DNA of 64,000 nt from Ailurus styani (lineage: Eukaryota; Chordata; Mammalia; Carnivora; Ailuridae): the NCBI GenBank assembly GCA_002007465.1, contig LNAC01000231.1, positions 262,494 to 326,493 on the forward strand. The letters run 5' to 3'. The translations under genes were made by a program, and so were the position numbers. Under the pieces are notes generated by a model. It was not told where the DNA came from, did no database searches, and worked only from the letters and a program-made list of their open reading frames with translations. Each line of letters starts with the position of its first letter. The stretch's first letter is position 1. Below are positions 27,801 to 35,699 of the stretch, piece after piece.

Positions 27801-30800
27801 AAACTGTACTGAATGTAGATGTTTCCTATTTTTTCATGTTCAACTTGTCATCAGCTTGTACAGGGTTTGCCTCCGTTCACAATACTTTTCTTCCAGAACC
27901 CTTCCTTGAGGCAGAAATTGACCAGACTGGGAACTGGACCCTGAGGAAACCCATACTGGCAGGCTTGCAAACTTCCTAACAATAGTTATTTTACCAAGAA
28001 TACTATGTTCTTAAACTAAGGGGTTTAATTTCTATCTGCAATCTTTGGAGTCAAAAAAAAATGGACTCAAATTTCAATCCTACCTTTTTATGAAGTGGGT
28101 AGTCTTAAGGGAAGTCACAACATCATTCACATTAGTTGCTCCTTTATGGAGGTGGGAGACCTAGGGACATTTCCATGAGAATGATAAATTGTCTGACATG
28201 TGTCTAAGCATATAATAATTACTCAGTAAATGCCAGTTTCATCCATTCTTTCATCTATCCATTCAAAATTTTCTCTTCTATTATAAATTTTCTCCCTTCC
28301 CATCTTCCATTATTTAAAAAAAGGATACTAGTCAAAAGATGGGTGGGAATCAACCACAAGTTAAAATTCGAAGTTATTATTATTTATTAGCAACTTAAAT
28401 TACCCTTTTTTTTTCAGTGCTGTGATCTACTAATAGCTTCATCAGTCTCTAGTTTAAGAATACATAATTTCCAAATGAATTGTTACATCCTAGCATCACT
28501 ATTGTTAGAGAATGCTAGTGTATCAATCTCTTTGTCCCCAGATACACCCTCCCTTAGTAACTTTCAGAACCACTAAACCTCATATTTCAAATTCTCTATT
28601 TTACTTTGGGGCTAAGTTTACATGAAAGACAGGGATATTTGAAAAAGGGCTCTGGGGTGTAGGGTGGCCAAATCTTCAAGGTTGAGATAAGGTATAGGTT
28701 CTGGACTCAGAGAAGTTACAAGGTGATTGTCTAACACATGGCACATAGAAAATACTTAATAAATACAGCTAAATAGAATTGAGTCCAGTGGTGGGCATTA
28801 AGGAGGGCACTTATTGTATAGAGCACTGGGTGTGGTGCATAAACAATGAATCTTGGATCACTGAAAAAAAAAAAAAAAAAGAAGAATTGAGTTCAGAGTG
28901 AAGTGGCTCAGAACTCCAGAGAAACTCAGGTGTTGAGGATTCAGGATGGCCTTAGGACCATCTCTGTTATATAACACTCAAATCAGTTCTGTGAGCTGAC
29001 ACAAGGACCTGACAATTCATAACATCTTTTCTAGAAGAGGAGTTTCAGGTATCTGATTTAAAAAAGGACTTTGTATACTGTGATCTAAGTATAGCTTTGG
29101 AGCTACCTGATTTCATGAATATGAAAAAAATTTCTCGTTGTCATGTGGATAGGATATGACCAAACAGAAGTATTTCTTCATGTGTGAAAAATAATGCATA
29201 TTTTAAAAATGAACAACACCTCTTTTTTTTTTCTTTTTCAGTTATGTTGGAATTCCCCTTGACATCACATTGGTGGGATGCTTTAGGTATATACATATGA
29301 TACCCAAATACGTTATACACATATGTGTATGTATTATGTTCAATATAAAATTTATACATAAAGTGGGGGCATCAAAATATTTTTTATGTGAGTCAGGTAA
29401 TTGGAGTAGAAGACTGCTCAAAAGGTTCACCGTTCTAAAATTACAGGGAATAAAGCACGATATGTATTTGTGACATATTCTTTTGGTTCTCTTTCAACAT
29501 GAATGGCATTACTATTTTTATAGAACTATTACATTTCATTTACTTTTTTCTCCCCACAAATGGGACAACTGAATCCATCAATTATACACCTAATAAGAAA
29601 ACTAACCAAGTTAAAATGGAGTTTTCTAAAGCTTTTTCTTCAGTTTAATCTAGGTATTGACCCCAAATATTTTTACATTTCCCCTTTTCAGTAAATTTGA
29701 CAATATTTTTTAAGTATTGCCATGCTTAATGATGAGAAATGGAAATGCAACATTTCACCACGATGTTTTCCCCAAAGTCTAGTTATCTGTTTATAGTATC
29801 AATATTATTTATATTACTCATTAGCTCCCTTCACTACAGGTTAATTTTTTACTTCCCTTACATATCCATAAGTCTTAGTGTGTACTCTTTTCTAGTATTG
29901 TTTGGTTCATACAGAAAACACGTGTAGAACATACTGATATTTTATTTTGCGTGACACTTTGAAAAATGCACATTTTTAATGAATCAGAAAGAAGATACCT
30001 GAAAGACATGCTATCAGTATAAGTAGCAATGAAAATAATGTATCCCTTGGATTTTCCTCACAATACCACATCATTTACTAAGCCCTAAGCATTGTGTCAA
30101 TGTGTCACAGTGTGTCACCTAGCACACGCCACCTTGTTGGCAAGGAGAGTCGGTGTTGGCGTACTGGAGTGGCCGGCATTGCTGAAATAGTTGGGTCACT
30201 GTTTCGGTTTTAAGAACTAGGGTTGGATTACGCAGAGAACGGTTGCCCAATGATGTGTGTGGTAACCTTCTTTGATTTTCTTTGAGCTAAAAAATTTAGA
30301 TACAAAAGAATAGTGACTAAACATCTTGGAAATTTTATCTCATGGTTTCACACTGGATGTACATGTTTGTGTGAGGAAATTGTGCAGTCCTGTCAAGCCT
30401 CTGATCCACTAGGGGCTCTTACCTCAAAGACCTTTACCATTCATGGGAGTTATAATATTACTGCCATATAAGGAATAACAGATTTATGAAAGCCCTGTTA
30501 GGCTGGATTAATATTTTAAAACAACCAAGGATCATTGGGCAAATGAAGTCAGAGCTAAAGGCGTTCTCATACAACCAAACAGCTCAGGTAGGTAGACTTC
30601 TGTACTCAAAATCTTTTCTACACTAAAAAATATTTTCCAAGTTAGAGGAGAGCATATCTTCCTTTTTTAATTAGAGAAAAAATACCTTATAAAATATTTT
30701 TAAATAACAACAACACAAACAAATGGCAGGTCTGAAGAACTAAAAGAATTGAGAATTGTAAAACCCTTGGCATGAGCTTTGACTCAATTGCCTTTGAATT

Positions 30801-31156
30801 TCTGAGTTTTAAGAGCTCTTTACTATTAATTTGACAGAACCACGCATCTATTCCCTGAAGGAAGTTTTGAATTTCAGCAATTTATCAGCACAGAATATAT
30901 ACCTACTGTCTCTTAGCTGAATCTATAAACCACCCTCTTTCAAATGCTGTGTCAGTTTCAGGAACATTATTTTAGTCATGACAATTGTTCTTATTCATAA
31001 TCTCACCAATGAATTATTCATTATTGGTAGTTAACCAAAACTTCCCTTTCATTACTTGCAGGATCCGGCTTAATTTCAATGATATGTGGAGGCCAGGCTT
31101 TTGCATACTGTTTGTTCAAAGACAACTTTATCTATCCAGATCTGGATGAGTTTTAA
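6844..31156 (+). CDS. TMEM244: TMEM244, transmembrane protein 244, six coding exons (gene-level entry)
   Basis: The coding sequence joins 6844-6876, 22086-22171, 23913-23986, 27458-27583, 29242-29286 and 31062-31156, giving 152 residues and a TAA stop. Every intron begins GT and ends AG and all split codons rejoin without a stop. I recognise the family by the N-terminus MALQTRVAPSK, the loop LAPFDFKTNPSW (residues 47-58), the block EEWVWDYAISVT (86-97) and EFPLTSHWW (110-118). Hydrophobic segments lie at about 17-39, 68-85, 92-107 and 119-140, so it is a small multi-pass membrane protein with a short acidic tail ending YPDLDEF. Its biochemical function is not known to me. As I recall, the human entry is shorter (about 128 residues) and the human transcript has been proposed to act as a non-coding RNA in cutaneous T-cell lymphoma. 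Here the frame is fully open. No canonical AATAAA occurs in the first 1.1 kb after the stop, so the 3' end is not placed. Confidence 0.95.
7858..7920. repeat. Imperfect (CA)n microsatellite
   Basis: About 30 CA units interrupted by TG, CG and TA steps. Confidence 0.95.
8700..8940 (-). mobile_element. MIR-like SINE, antisense
   Basis: ATTTTATAGATGAGTAAAAC and the following tract resemble the reversed MIR core (ACAGATGAGGAAACTGAGGC). Old and diverged. Confidence 0.5.
9540..11200 (+). mobile_element. Old L1 (ORF2 region), sense, many breaks
   Basis: AAGGGTGGTTCAATATTAGG, AGATGCTGAAATGGCCTTTG and AGGTGCTAGCCAATGCATTC follow the usual L1 ORF2 order. No long frame survives. A younger antisense L1 end sits inside at 9957-10172. 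Confidence 0.75.
9957..10172 (-). mobile_element. Carnivore L1 3' end, antisense, nested in an older L1
   Basis: A T-rich tail is followed by GGTTTCAGGGGTACAGGCC, AATACCCAGTGCTCATTAC and CTCAGTTTGTTTCCTGTGAT. The older L1 resumes on its right with GAGGTGCTAGCC. Confidence 0.85.
11495..11582 (-). mobile_element. L1 3'-end scrap, antisense
   Basis: A poly(T) start is followed by GTACATCATTAGTTTTTGAT and CTCAATGATTCATTAGT, matching the L1 3' end seen at 2470-2510. Confidence 0.65.
12383..12407. repeat. (CCA)n trinucleotide tract
   Basis: CCACCCACCACCACCACC and further CCA units. It makes runs of proline or threonine codons in short open frames, which are not genes. Confidence 0.9.
12698..12800 (+). 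repeat. Ancient interspersed repeat, copy A (family not assigned)
   Basis: CATTAGAAATTTATAAAATA and the next 90 bases align by eye with 14390-14495, including CATGATTTCAGCACCTAAAG. It resembles a mammal-wide repeat of the type AATCCCACCACCCAGAGATAA. Confidence 0.55.
14135..14290. mobile_element. DNA-transposon-like remnant
   Basis: It begins ATTCTTAACCTGGGATCCATG and ends CCCCTAAGGGTTAAAAACA, so the ends are roughly inverted copies, as in short hAT elements. The family is uncertain. Confidence 0.45.
14390..14495 (+). repeat. Ancient interspersed repeat, copy B
   Basis: CATTAAAAATTTATAAAATA through ATGATTTCACCATGTAAAGA parallels the copy at 12698. A MIR-like antisense piece lies just to its left at about 14305-14390. 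Confidence 0.55.
14885..15310 (+). mobile_element. MER5-like element, split by a SINE
   Basis: CCGGAATCATCTGAGAAGAT, TTGTTAAAAATGCAGAGACC and TTTGAGAACCACTT follow the MER5 plus-strand order. The CAN-SINE at 15054-15275 interrupts it near its right end. Confidence 0.65.
15054..15275 (+). mobile_element. CAN-SINE, sense, young-looking, 22-bp target-site duplication
   Basis: The head GCCTGGGTGGCTCAGCGGG, the mustelid-type GGTTAAAGCCTCTGCCTTCG, a pyrimidine-rich middle and the tail AAATAAATAAATAAAATC are all intact. An identical 22-bp direct repeat flanks it at 15032-15053 and 15276-15297. Confidence 0.97.
15311..16110. other. TMEM244 intron 1, unique stretch with a MIR-like patch
   Basis: 15480-15560, with AACATCACTTCATTTCTCTG and TTTCTTCATCTGAAAAGAGA, resembles MIR in sense. 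The rest is unassigned. Confidence 0.4.
16111..16294 (-). mobile_element. CAN-SINE, antisense
   Basis: CTTAAAGATTTTCTTTATTT at the left and CTGACTGAGCCCCCCAGGC at the right mark a full-length minus-strand copy, with GTGGGGCTCGATTCCACAG in the middle. Confidence 0.9.
16295..17669. other. TMEM244 intron 1, unassigned
   Basis: 16330-16860 is GC-richer and looks like an old LTR-type or DNA element, but I recognise no family. From 16900 the sequence is AT-rich with no feature. Confidence 0.35.
17670..17900 (+). mobile_element. MIR, sense
   Basis: TGGAGCCCTGCCACATACAG, TTTAACCTCTCTTGCCTCAG and TTTCCAACTCTGTGAAATG parallel the MIR consensus core in order. Confidence 0.7.
17990..18150 (+). repeat. 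Old interspersed repeat with the CACATGGCTAATGAGCACTT motif
   Basis: CCCACATGGCTAATGAGCAC, GTGGCTAGTCCAAATTGAGA and AAATATCTCGTTAATAATTT match a mammal-wide repeat I know by sequence but cannot name. A related copy lies near 37290-37430. Confidence 0.5.
18255..18460 (-). mobile_element. MER5-like hAT element, nearly complete
   Basis: It begins CAGTGGTTCTCGAAGTGTGG, continues with CTGGGTCCCACCTCAGACC and TACTGAGTCAGAAACTC, and closes near TTTGAAAAACACTGCT, an inverted match to its start. Confidence 0.75.
18461..19253. other. TMEM244 intron 1, AT-rich, nothing identified
   Basis: Very AT-rich from 18680 on. No repeat or gene recognised. Confidence 0.4.
19271..19477 (+). mobile_element. CAN-SINE, sense, mustelid-type
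   Basis: GGGCACCTGGGTGGCTCAGT, CCTCTGCCTTCAGCTCAGG and the tail CAAATAAATAAATAAAATC are present. A 17-bp direct repeat with two mismatches flanks it at 19254-19270 and 19478-19494. Confidence 0.95.
19495..20069. other. TMEM244 intron 1, unassigned
   Basis: Unique sequence with no recognised feature. Confidence 0.35.
20070..20375 (+). mobile_element. Old L1 3'UTR, sense
   Basis: AACAATATTGTATTATAATC, ATCAACATGTTGTACCTATT and ATATGTCAAATAAATTTCAA, then an AATAAA-rich tail, match the 3' end of older L1 (L1MA-like). Confidence 0.7.
20660..20900 (+). mobile_element. Carnivore L1 3' end, sense
   Basis: GATGGGTATTAAGGAGGGCA and GAGTACTGGGTGTTATAGC are the typical last part of L1 in carnivores. 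Near the tail a 27-bp unit is duplicated (20809-20835 and 20852-20878). Confidence 0.85.
21240..21720 (-). mobile_element. Old L1, antisense
   Basis: TTTGCTCATAATATATATTG, TGCAAATATTTTATCCCATT and TTTTCACAACACTGTTTGTT are in the order expected for reversed L1 ORF2 and its 3' end. Confidence 0.65.
22086..22171 (+). CDS. TMEM244: TMEM244 coding exon 2 (residues 12-39 and part of 40)
   Basis: The acceptor TTCTTTGCAG ends at 22085 and the donor is GTAAGT from 22172, a near-ideal site. The exon begins in phase 0 with LVLQNLLVCVILFYT and leaves two bases (AA) that are completed by G of exon 3 to a lysine codon. It carries the first hydrophobic segment, followed by an aromatic RYY turn. Confidence 0.93.
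22172..23473. other. TMEM244 intron 2 with two MIR-like elements
   Basis: 22540-22700 (AGAAGACCTAACTTCTAGCC through TTCATTTGTCAAATGAAGTA) reads as MIR in sense. 23265-23435 (TTTACAGAAAAGACACTAAAG through TTAGAACCTGGGTCTGG) reads as MIR antisense. The rest is unassigned. Confidence 0.5.
23492..23698 (+). mobile_element. CAN-SINE, sense, mustelid-type, in intron 2
   Basis: GCACCTGGGTGGCTCAGTGG, GTTAAAGCCTCTGCTTTCGG and the tail AAATAAATAAATAAAATC are present. An 18-bp direct repeat with two mismatches flanks it (23474-23491 and 23699-23716). It ends about 215 bases before exon 3. Confidence 0.95.
23913..23986 (+). CDS. TMEM244: TMEM244 coding exon 3 (residues 41-64 with split codons)
   Basis: The acceptor ATATCTTCAG ends at 23912 and the donor is GTAATT from 23987. 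It encodes VYELDVLAPFDFKTNPSW then RNTNYK, the most recognisable loop of this family. The final G is the first base of Val65. The donor is weaker than that of exon 2, but shifting it by one base would break the frame. Confidence 0.93.
23987..27457. other. TMEM244 intron 3
   Basis: AT-rich. 24790-24910 resembles the ancient repeat at 12698, ending AGTCTACTAAATTTCTTCC. 25850-26010 resembles MIR antisense. Two antisense open frames (26145-26414 and 26599-26913) have no recognisable domain. Confidence 0.45.
27458..27583 (+). CDS. TMEM244: TMEM244 coding exon 4 (residues 66-106 with split codons)
   Basis: The acceptor CTATTTGCAG ends at 27457 and the donor is GTAAAC from 27584. This is the longest coding exon. 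It holds the second hydrophobic segment, the conserved charged and aromatic linker VEEWVWDYA, and most of the third segment. The exon ends with a single G that starts Val107. Confidence 0.93.
27716..27744 (-). other. Potential G-quadruplex on the minus strand
   Basis: Four C-runs of 6, 4, 6 and 5 lie within 29 bases (27716-27721, 27723-27726, 27733-27738, 27740-27744). The loops are short, so the G-rich strand meets the usual quadruplex pattern. It lies 133 bases after exon 4. Confidence 0.55.
28785..28882 (+). mobile_element. Severely truncated carnivore L1, sense
   Basis: About 80 bases of L1 3' end (GGGCATTAAGGAGGGCAC, GAGCACTGGGTGTGGTGC) and a poly(A) tail are flanked by a perfect 10-bp duplication, AGAATTGAGT, at 28775-28784 and 28883-28892. 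Confidence 0.9.
29242..29286 (+). CDS. TMEM244: TMEM244 coding exon 5 (residues 108-121 with split codons)
   Basis: A long pyrimidine tract and TTTTTCAG precede it, with the acceptor ending at 29241. The donor is GTATAT from 29287. At 45 nt it is a micro-exon, encoding MLEFPLTSHWWDAL. It keeps phase 1 at both ends, so skipping it would delete 15 residues without a frameshift. Confidence 0.9.
29287..31061. other. TMEM244 intron 5
   Basis: AT-rich and mostly unique. 30120-30250 holds about seven CpGs in otherwise CpG-poor DNA. No repeat recognised. Confidence 0.4.
31062..31156 (+). CDS. TMEM244: TMEM244 coding exon 6 (residues 123-152, stop)
   Basis: The acceptor CATTACTTGCAG ends at 31061. 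The exon completes Gly122 and encodes SGLISMICGGQAFAY, then CLFKDNFIYPDLDEF and TAA at 31154-31156. It supplies the fourth hydrophobic segment and an acidic C-terminal tail. The open frame ends in ordinary non-coding DNA with no obvious repeat involvement. Confidence 0.9.
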
Positions 31157-31814
31157 CAGAACAACTGAATTAATTTGCCTCAGATTTTCTGTTATGATAT
31201 ACATCATGTCGGAGTTAAATTGTATTTTTTTTTGTTCACACCTACATTCAAGGTTGAATTTATTCTAGATACTTGATAACTATAAAAAGAAAAAGAGATG
31301 TTAATGGAGAGCAGAATAATCCTAGTAAGATATTCATGAGCAAAATGTTGCCAACTCATAAAATGCAGTGTTTACCACAGTGTTTTCCATAGAACACTAG
31401 TTCTGTAGTAAGTTAATTGTACCACGCAAGGAAAAGAAAGTTGCATGTTTAAGGATATTTGTGGATTCCTGGGTTTATATAAAACAGACGTTTATTTTAG
31501 GACTTCTCAGAATCTTTCACATACTATTGTGCACAGGGCATCTCGAAGCAGTAGTATAGTTTATGCACCATTTCTCAGATGTATTTGACCCAGGGACATA
31601 CTTAGAAAATGCCGATGTATCATGTGGAAGGTATAACATAGAAAGAAGTGGAGTTAAAACTACTACAAATCTCTATAAGCAGAATTAGATATTATTACTG
31701 CCCCACAGTATTTGTTTCTGTGGTAGCACATTTCTTGCAAAATTATTACCTTTTAAAAAAATATTAGTGTCTATTTCTTTCCTTAGACTATGTTCTTCTA
31801 ACAAAGTGCTTCTT
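31157..31814. other. TMEM244 3' flank / 3'UTR
   Basis: It follows the stop codon directly. No AATAAA or ATTAAA was seen here, so the poly(A) site is not placed. No repeat recognised. Confidence 0.4.
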
Positions 31815-31937
31815 GAAATTTAGTATATGTTTGAATCACCTGGAAATCTTGTTACAGTGCAGATTTTGGTTTAGAAGGGCTGGGCTGGAGCCTAAAATTT
31901 TGTATATCTTTTTTTTTAAGATTTATTTATTTATTTC

Positions 31938-31992
<55 letters not shown>

Positions 31993-32230
31993 TCACAGAG
32001 GGAGGGGCAGAGGAAAAAGGGAGAAAATCCTCAAGCCAACTCCACGCTAAGCATGGAGCCCAGTGTGGGGCTGGATCCTAGGATCCTGAGATCATGACCT
32101 GAGCCAAAACCAAGAGCCGGGCGCTTCACCGACTGAGCCACCCAGGTGCCCCTAAAATTCTGTATAACTAACAATTCCTGGAAAATGCCTGTACTGCTGG
32201 TCCATGGACCACAGTTTGAATAACAAGGTC
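31815..32230 (+). mobile_element. MER5-like element, split by a SINE
   Basis: GAATCACCTGGAAATCTTGT begins it and ACTGCTGGTCCATGGACCAC plus AGTTTGAATAACAAGG end it, in MER5 plus-strand order. The CAN-SINE at 31907-32150 sits between. Confidence 0.75.
31907..32150 (-). mobile_element. CAN-SINE, antisense, with expanded (GA)n
   Basis: TTTTTTTTTAAGATTTATTT starts it and GAGCCACCCAGGTGCC ends it. A 16-bp direct repeat with one mismatch flanks it (31891-31906 and 32151-32166). The purine domain is expanded to about 24 GA units at 31940-31987. Confidence 0.95.
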
Positions 32231-32596
32231 TAAGTGGTTGGACAAGATATTTTTTAAGGTTATATAGCTCTGTACTGCCAATTCTATGTTTATTCAATAA
32301 AAGTTTATTGAATTAGATTAAAACTGAGGCAAGTTACACTTACATAATTGTCTTAAATATTTACCACTTTTAAATGTAGTTAAAATATCTTTTGACATAA
32401 AAGAAGTGCATATCATATTTACAACTAAAATATAAATGTAGGAAAAAGGATAGGAAAGTAACATACACCACTTCCTCTCCATCCATATATTTCCACATAC
32501 ATTTGGGAAACGTTTTGGGAAACAATTAAAAACTAAATTAAACCAGCTCTGGAATTTTTTCCTAAATGGCTTTTTTACTCTAAAAATCTATTTCTT

Positions 32597-32707
32597 TTGG
32601 GGTGTGCCTGGCTGGCTCATTTGGGGAGCATGTGACTCTTGATCTTGGGGTTGTGGTTATGAGCTCCAGTTTGGGTGTAGGAATACTTAAAAATAAAATC
32701 TTAAAAA
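32597..32707 (+). mobile_element. Short-type CAN-SINE, sense
   Basis: GTGCCTGGCTGGCTCATTTG, ACTCTTGATCTTGGGGTTGT and the tail AAAAATAAAATCTTAAAA. A 15-bp direct repeat with one mismatch flanks it (32582-32596 and 32708-32722). Confidence 0.9.
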
Positions 32708-32722
32708 AAAAATCTATGTCTT

Positions 32723-34169
32723 CCAAAAAGATGTGCATCCAACCAATAAAAAATGTCATGCTAATTTTTGTATTCCAGATAACCTTCCAAAAACGACTTT
32801 GTGTTGATCAGTTACTGGTTAGATAATTCAAACTTCTCATGCACATGTAAATATGAATATAATGATACTTTCTTCCTTGCTTCTTTCTCACATTTACTTA
32901 TTTCCACAAACTTTTGTCTTCCATCCATTATTCTCAATCTTCCCATTACTCTCTTCCAAAATATTTAGTCATGGAAGTAACAAAATATGTAACTCCTCTA
33001 AATCAGTCAAAGGATTGTAAATTCCTACTATTAATAAAGACTTTCATCTTTAAAGGAAGGCAGGATAGGATAGCTATGAACAGGTCAGCGTTATGATCTT
33101 TGATTCTCCAATTAAAACCCCATTGACAGCATACAGAAAAGAGTGTCTTGTTAGATGTATAATAAAGCTCAATCCTGCTCTATGAAAAATACAAATAGCA
33201 AACAGTGAATCACTGATGAAAAGTCTGACCCTATAGAAACTCACACATGGAAGAAATTTACAGAAACATTAAAACTGCCTAAATAAATTTGATAATTAAA
33301 AAAAGATTTGGTTGATTAAATACTTTTTAATATATTGAGAATTAAGTTACACTAGTAAATTAGAATAACAATCTCTCCAGACTCTGAAGACCATAATATC
33401 TTGTCATTCTGTAGTGTAGCTTAATTAGCATGTCTATCTCTAGGATCAGGAATCCATCTGCTCAGGTAATTACTATTGTGTGAATCTTTCTCTTTATTTT
33501 TTTTTCTCCTGATCACAAGAATAATCTGTGATTTTCTTCTCTTACTCATTAAAATGATTATCATTATCTATTTGATGACACCACTTGACACACAAAAATT
33601 AAAAATATAATTAGAGTACATGTTTTAGCTTAAATATGTTGTATATCAGACATAGCAACTAAATATTCACTTTAGCTTTTATTGCTTTGAACTGTATATT
33701 AACACAAAGACCAAGAGTCATGCCCATGTAACATACTTTTCCGGTGTCCCTCACAGAATCATAAAAGATTAAATCCTACCCAGTATTTTGATGCATATTT
33801 TTGAGTCAGGACTGAAATTACTTACATATTTTTTAAAAGGTAATACTTTTATGTCATGCATAACCTGTCCATAAATATCCTTTACAGTTATTATACCACT
33901 GTGGTATAATGTAAATCCATTTGCATATTCTTTTAGTAATGTTTTACTTAAAAGAATTATTTCCCAAACAAATGAACAATATCTTTACCTTTGCTGACAA
34001 TGATCCCAAAATACATATAAACAAGGACTATTTTCATAGCTCCAGTGTAAAGATTAGACTCCCATCTACAATTTAATGGGCTTTGTTAAGCCAGTGTACT
34101 CCAGTAGCTGAATTGATCATTTCAAAAGCTGTTCGCTATGACTCTAAATCTGTAGGGACTAACATAACA
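32723..34169. other. AT-rich flank, nothing but a short palindrome
   Basis: No repeat family or exon recognised. A 21-nt palindrome with 10-bp arms lies at 33890-33910 (ATTATACCAC, T, GTGGTATAAT). Confidence 0.45.
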
Positions 34170-34172
34170 CAA

Positions 34173-34203
<31 letters not shown>

Positions 34204-34204
34204 A
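34170..34204. repeat. (AAAT)n microsatellite
   Basis: About eight AAAT units just before the SINE at 34237. Confidence 0.9.
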
Positions 34205-34236
34205 TCTATAGTGATTATTCTATCGAAATGTGAACA

Positions 34237-34456
34237 GGGGCACCTGGGTGGCTCAGTGCTTAAACATCTGACTCTTGATTTCAGCTCAGGTCATGAGTTC
34301 AGGGTCATGATCTTAGGGTGGTAAGATTGAGCTCCATGTCAGGATTTGTGCTGGCCATGAAGCCTGCTTAATATTCTCTCCCCCTGCACTTCCCCACCTC
34401 TCCCCCTCGCCATAAGTAAGTAAGTAAGTAAATAAATAAATAAATTCTTTTATTTA
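34237..34456 (+). mobile_element. CAN-SINE, sense, older variant
   Basis: GGGCACCTGGGTGGCTCAGT begins it, with many changes in the middle. The tail is (TAAG)n then (TAAA)n, followed by TTCTTTTATTTAAAGA. A loose direct repeat GAAATGTGAACA / GAAATGCAAACA flanks it. Confidence 0.85.
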
Positions 34457-34677
34457 AAGAAATGCAAACATATACACTATGAGACAGAGAATTTTATGAC
34501 TAACATCCTAAGGAAAAACAAAGGCATTACCTAAAGTTGTTGCTCCAAAAACTTTGGAAACCTGAATTGCTAGGTAAATAAATGTGTAACAAGAGCATCC
34601 ATAGATAGGGTTGTGGTAAAAATCTCAGAAAAGGGAGGAAATACAATTTGGTTCATATGAAGATGATGTAATTCTTT

Positions 34678-34875
34678 TTTTTTTAATGTTTTTTTTAATT
34701 ATTATTTATTTAACAGAGGGAGAGAGATCACAGGAGGCAGAGAGGCAGGCGGGGCGGGGGGGAAGCAGGCTCCCCGCTGAGCAGGGAGCCCGATGTGGGC
34801 CTTGATCCCAGGACCCTGAGATCATGACCTGAGCCGAAAGCAGAGGCTTTAACCCACTGAGCCACCCAGGCGCCC
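34678..34875 (-). mobile_element. CAN-SINE, antisense, young-looking, 18-bp perfect duplication
   Basis: It ends GAGCCACCCAGGCGCCC and carries the mustelid-type GGCTTTAACCCACTGAGCC. The 18-bp repeat AAGATGATGTAATTCTTT is identical at 34660-34677 and 34876-34893. Confidence 0.97.
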
Positions 34876-34893
34876 AAGATGATGTAATTCTTT

Positions 34894-35480
34894 ACAGAAA
34901 TTTTCTACTACAGAAAAAGTCTTCATAAAAGATGTAAAAATGTGAGAATGTTTCACATTTTTAATAGAGGACAATAAAGTTATAATTTTTCCAAGTATTA
35001 TGTTTTACTTAACTTAGTGGCTTCTTTTGGATTTTCTTTTATCCTATCTAAATGTTCTGGTAGTTCAGTAACAAGAGGACCAAACAGCCTTAAAAACACA
35101 GTTTATTACCAACTGAATCTCCTCTTGATGAAGAATATTCACTCTTTCCCATATGACCAATAATTCGAACAGGAAGGAATTAAAAATATTACTCCAATAA
35201 TTACCTTAAATTAAACCTGCACAAAGTATCAGTTTGTTAATCTAGCTGGTATCAGTTATTTAAAACTGAGCTCATTATCTCTTACTATTCCTGTATATGT
35301 CTTGTATATTAACACTCTTAGAAATTATCGCTGTAGTATATTATTTATTGTTCAAAATAGGAAAAAATAAAAGGTTTGAAGAAGAAAATAAAGATAATTC
35401 ATAATCTCAGTTCAGCATTTGTGTATTTATGTGAGTGTGTGTGCAATATAAGTGATTAAAAACTTATATAGCCATTGATT
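34894..35480. other. AT-rich flank, nothing identified
   Basis: Unique sequence without a recognised repeat or exon. Confidence 0.4.
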
Positions 35481-35672
35481 TTCTAAATTTTATTTATTTA
35501 TTTGAGTTAGAGAGAGAGAGCATGAGAGGTGTGGGGGGTAGAGGGAGAGGGAGAGGGAGAAGCAGAACCCCTGCTGAGCAGGGAGGCCCACGCAGGGCCA
35601 GATCCAAGGACCCTGGGATTCTGAACTGAGCTGAAGGCAGTTGCTTAACTGACTGAGCCATCCCGGGGCCCC
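35481..35672 (-). mobile_element. CAN-SINE, antisense
   Basis: AAATTTTATTTATTTATTTG begins it and CTGACTGAGCCATCCCGGG ends it. Confidence 0.9.
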
Positions 35673-35699
35673 AACACCCATTTCTTTAATATCAGTGCT

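Larger units (their letters stand above)
27584..29241. other. TMEM244 intron 4
   Basis: It contains a C-rich tract at 27716-27744, a MIR-like element at about 28045-28250, a MIR-like 3' end near 28660-28765 and a truncated L1 end. Confidence 0.5.

Noticed and set aside
27701..27979. 92-codon plus-strand frame in intron 4
   Set aside because: It starts in the C-rich tract (proline run) and lies past the exon 4 donor. The spliced TMEM244 structure explains the locus without it.
31813..32097. 94-codon frame with a long Glu-Arg repeat
   Set aside because: The repeat is the (GA)n expansion of an antisense CAN-SINE, not a protein feature.
34170..34456. Regular AAAT and TAAG repeats as a possible array
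   Set aside because: They are a microsatellite and a SINE tail. There are no unique spacers of even length, so no CRISPR-like structure.
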